64,000 bases of DNA, taken from the NCBI RefSeq assembly GCF_000309385.1, contig NZ_JH976537.1, positions 4,557,375 to 4,621,374 of the forward strand, in the 5' to 3' direction. The first letter of the stretch is position 1. The number at the start of each line of letters is the position of its first letter. The notes beneath the pieces were generated by a model that did not search any database, had not been told where the DNA came from, and saw only the letters and a program-made list of their open reading frames with translations. The translations under genes and the position numbers were made by a program. Positions 62,994-64,000 of the stretch are shown here, in pieces. This DNA comes from Nodosilinea nodulosa PCC 7104 (GTDB lineage: Bacteria; Cyanobacteriota; Cyanobacteriia; Phormidesmidales; Phormidesmidaceae).

Positions 62994-63581
62994 TTACTTG
63001 TCAACTGGATTTCCTGACTCGATAACACTTAAAACAAGAACCTCAAAATCTTTCCAAAAGCTCAATTCATCTTCATAATTGTCAATCAAAAATCCACCTG
63101 AGGAAAAAGTCGCTTCTGCCATGGAAACGCCAATATTTATTGGCCCACGAGGGAGCAAGTTGAGAAGACTCGTGATTTTGGACATTCTTTTATAAGTGCT
63201 TTGAATTTGCACTATTTCATTGTCTTCAAAAGCAGCAGGTACTCTTGTCATCTGACTTTCCCATGCTTTGCACCTCCATTCTGGGAAAGGGCTTTTTGAA
63301 AGCTTAAGAAGCCTCGAAGTTATCTGCCTCCCAGTCGCGAAAACCGAAATCTCATCTTCACTAATTTCCTTGACGACTTGTTCCCAAAAGAGCTTTAGTT
63401 CATCAATGTTTTGCTGAATTTCAAGCCTAATCAATGTACGAATAGACTTCTTTTCTTTGTTGGCTACACGATTCTCTTTGTAGGAGTCACGCAGGAAATT
63501 TAGAAGAAAACCTATGAAAACACCAAGAAGACTAGCTATGGCGGGGCTGCTTGCGATTGGCTTGACAAAATCTTGTTCCAT
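62994..63581 (-). CDS. Membrane-anchored protein of unknown function
   Basis: A 195-residue product I do not recognise. An N-terminal helix (about 12-30, SPAIASLLGVFIGFLLNFL) is followed by a charged region (RDSYKENRVANKEKKSIRTLIRLE) and a mainly helical soluble part containing EIQQNIDELKLFWEQVVKEI. The gene is AT-rich, without HIP1 sites, and lies between a repeat and an insertion sequence, suggesting recent acquisition. The topology (one anchor, cytoplasmic or periplasmic body) is typical of small accessory proteins, but no function can be given. Confidence 0.6.
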   Translation of the reverse strand: MEQDFVKPIASSPAIASLLGVFIGFLLNFLRDSYKENRVANKEKKSIRTLIRLEIQQNIDELKLFWEQVVKEISEDEISVFATGRQITSRLLKLSKSPFPEWRCKAWESQMTRVPAAFEDNEIVQIQSTYKRMSKITSLLNLLPRGPINIGVSMAEATFSSGGFLIDNYEDELSFWKDFEVLVLSVIESGNPVDK

Positions 63582-63713
63582 ACGCGCTAACTCGACAGTA
63601 GGATAGTTAAAAGCTATTCAGTTTTTGGTTCTAACCAAAATATCATTTTGTATAGACTGTTCGTCGTAAATAGTAACTCTACCACCCCGCTCGATAGAGC
63701 ATTTCCATCTACC

Positions 63714-64000
63714 TATAGCAATCCGGAATGATTCGTGAAATATATCAGTATAATTACTGAGGATCCAGAATTCTGATGCGAGGTGTGATGGTCATGCCCA
63801 CCCCCCAGACTAAGCTCAGCAAAACCATTGCCATTGAAGAACTCAAGGCCTTTATCAGTGCTGAACGTGATGGTCGCCAAGTGAAGAAAGCATTGGCCGT
63901 CAAACTGATCTATCAGGACTATGGCTATGAGGCCATCACCGCGATTCTCGATGTATCGCTGGGAGCCCTGAGCAAATGGAAACAAGCCTATGAGCGGGAC
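63714..64000 (+). mobile_element. Left end of an IS630-type insertion sequence (cut by window)
   Basis: A transposase-like frame starts at 63776 and runs off the window. Bases 63714-63740 (CTATAGCAATCC... ATTCGTG) are a plausible left inverted end; IS630 elements insert at TA and this starts at a TA. The right end is outside, so exact borders and target duplication cannot be checked. Confidence 0.6.
63776..64000 (+). CDS. IS630-type transposase, N-terminal part
   Basis: Seventy-five codons are present. The product reads KLSKTIAIEELKAFISAERDG, then AVKLIYQDYGYEAITAILDV and LGALSKWKQAYERD, a helix-turn-helix of the winged/orphan transposase type typical of IS630-family N-termini. ATG codons lie at 63776, 63788 and 63794; the last fits MPTPQTKLSK. 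The catalytic DDE part lies beyond the window. Confidence 0.75.
   Translation, partial: MRGVMVMPTPQTKLSKTIAIEELKAFISAERDGRQVKKALAVKLIYQDYGYEAITAILDVSLGALSKWKQAYERD

Noticed and set aside
1..64000. CRISPR array
   Set aside because: No run of regularly spaced direct repeats of 24-37 bases was seen anywhere in the window.

Overview
The window is chromosomal DNA from a cyanobacterium. The evidence is a D1 photosystem II gene (psbA), an omega-3 acyl-lipid desaturase (desB), ferredoxin-dependent glutamate synthase, Psb32, the cyanobacterial str operon order (rpsL-rpsG-fusA-tuf-rpsJ), and many copies of the HIP1 octamer GCGATCGC (for example at 3483-3490). Gene content (several Uma2 genes, a vMAP-type STAND NTPase, polysaccharide genes, a small protein like heterocyst-associated regulators) fits a filamentous Leptolyngbya/Nodosilinea-like lineage, but the genus cannot be fixed from sequence reading alone.

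Layout. 1-5.9 kb, minus strand: partial bioA, then the operon tig-clpP-clpX-alpha/beta hydrolase (nascent-chain folding and ATP-dependent proteolysis). 6.1-8.1 kb: asd and dapA, two lysine/diaminopimelate steps. 8.6-13.8 kb: an RNA-decay block of RNase J, RNase E (with an arginine-rich C-terminal motif) and RNase HII, then tRNA-Leu(UAG). 14.3-17.6 kb: conserved cyanobacterial genes (DUF3143, J-domain membrane protein, YaaW-like, FAD oxidoreductase, a 59-residue basic protein). 17.9-22.6 kb: Fd-GOGAT. 23-26 kb: phosphodiester glycosidase, cupin, A-type Fe-S carrier. 26.2-31.1 kb: str operon. 31.3-36.2 kb: LON-domain protein, pheA, a deacetylase-glycosidase fusion, psb32 and a small regulator-like protein. 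36.9-45.8 kb: alpha-amylase, desB, a glycosyltransferase/acetyltransferase cassette and an M1 aminopeptidase with HEAT repeats.

45.8-47.8 kb is an AT-rich accessory island without HIP1 sites: a GTPase with a DUF697-like hydrophobic tail, a hicA-hicB toxin-antitoxin pair and a Uma2 remnant. 47.8-53.1 kb: two tandem MscS channels, a phosphohexomutase and an AI-2E family transporter. 53.2-55.3 kb: ArsR regulator, thioredoxin and an Old Yellow Enzyme, probably a redox/electrophile response locus. 55.4-61.4 kb: uppS, a ferritin-like diiron protein, a vMAP/NB-ARC/TPR sensor protein and psbA (high-light E130 form) with a promoter overlapped by an HLR1-like box. 61.5-64 kb: two Uma2 genes, a palindromic repeat, an orphan membrane protein and the left end of an IS630-type element.

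The least-explained parts are the GTPase/HicAB island, the STAND protein and its ferritin-like neighbour beside psbA, the deacetylase-glycosidase fusion, and several strong palindromes (22851, 25585, 38627, 14194). No CRISPR array, rRNA or complete prophage was seen. No wholly new multi-gene system can be proven from the sequence alone.
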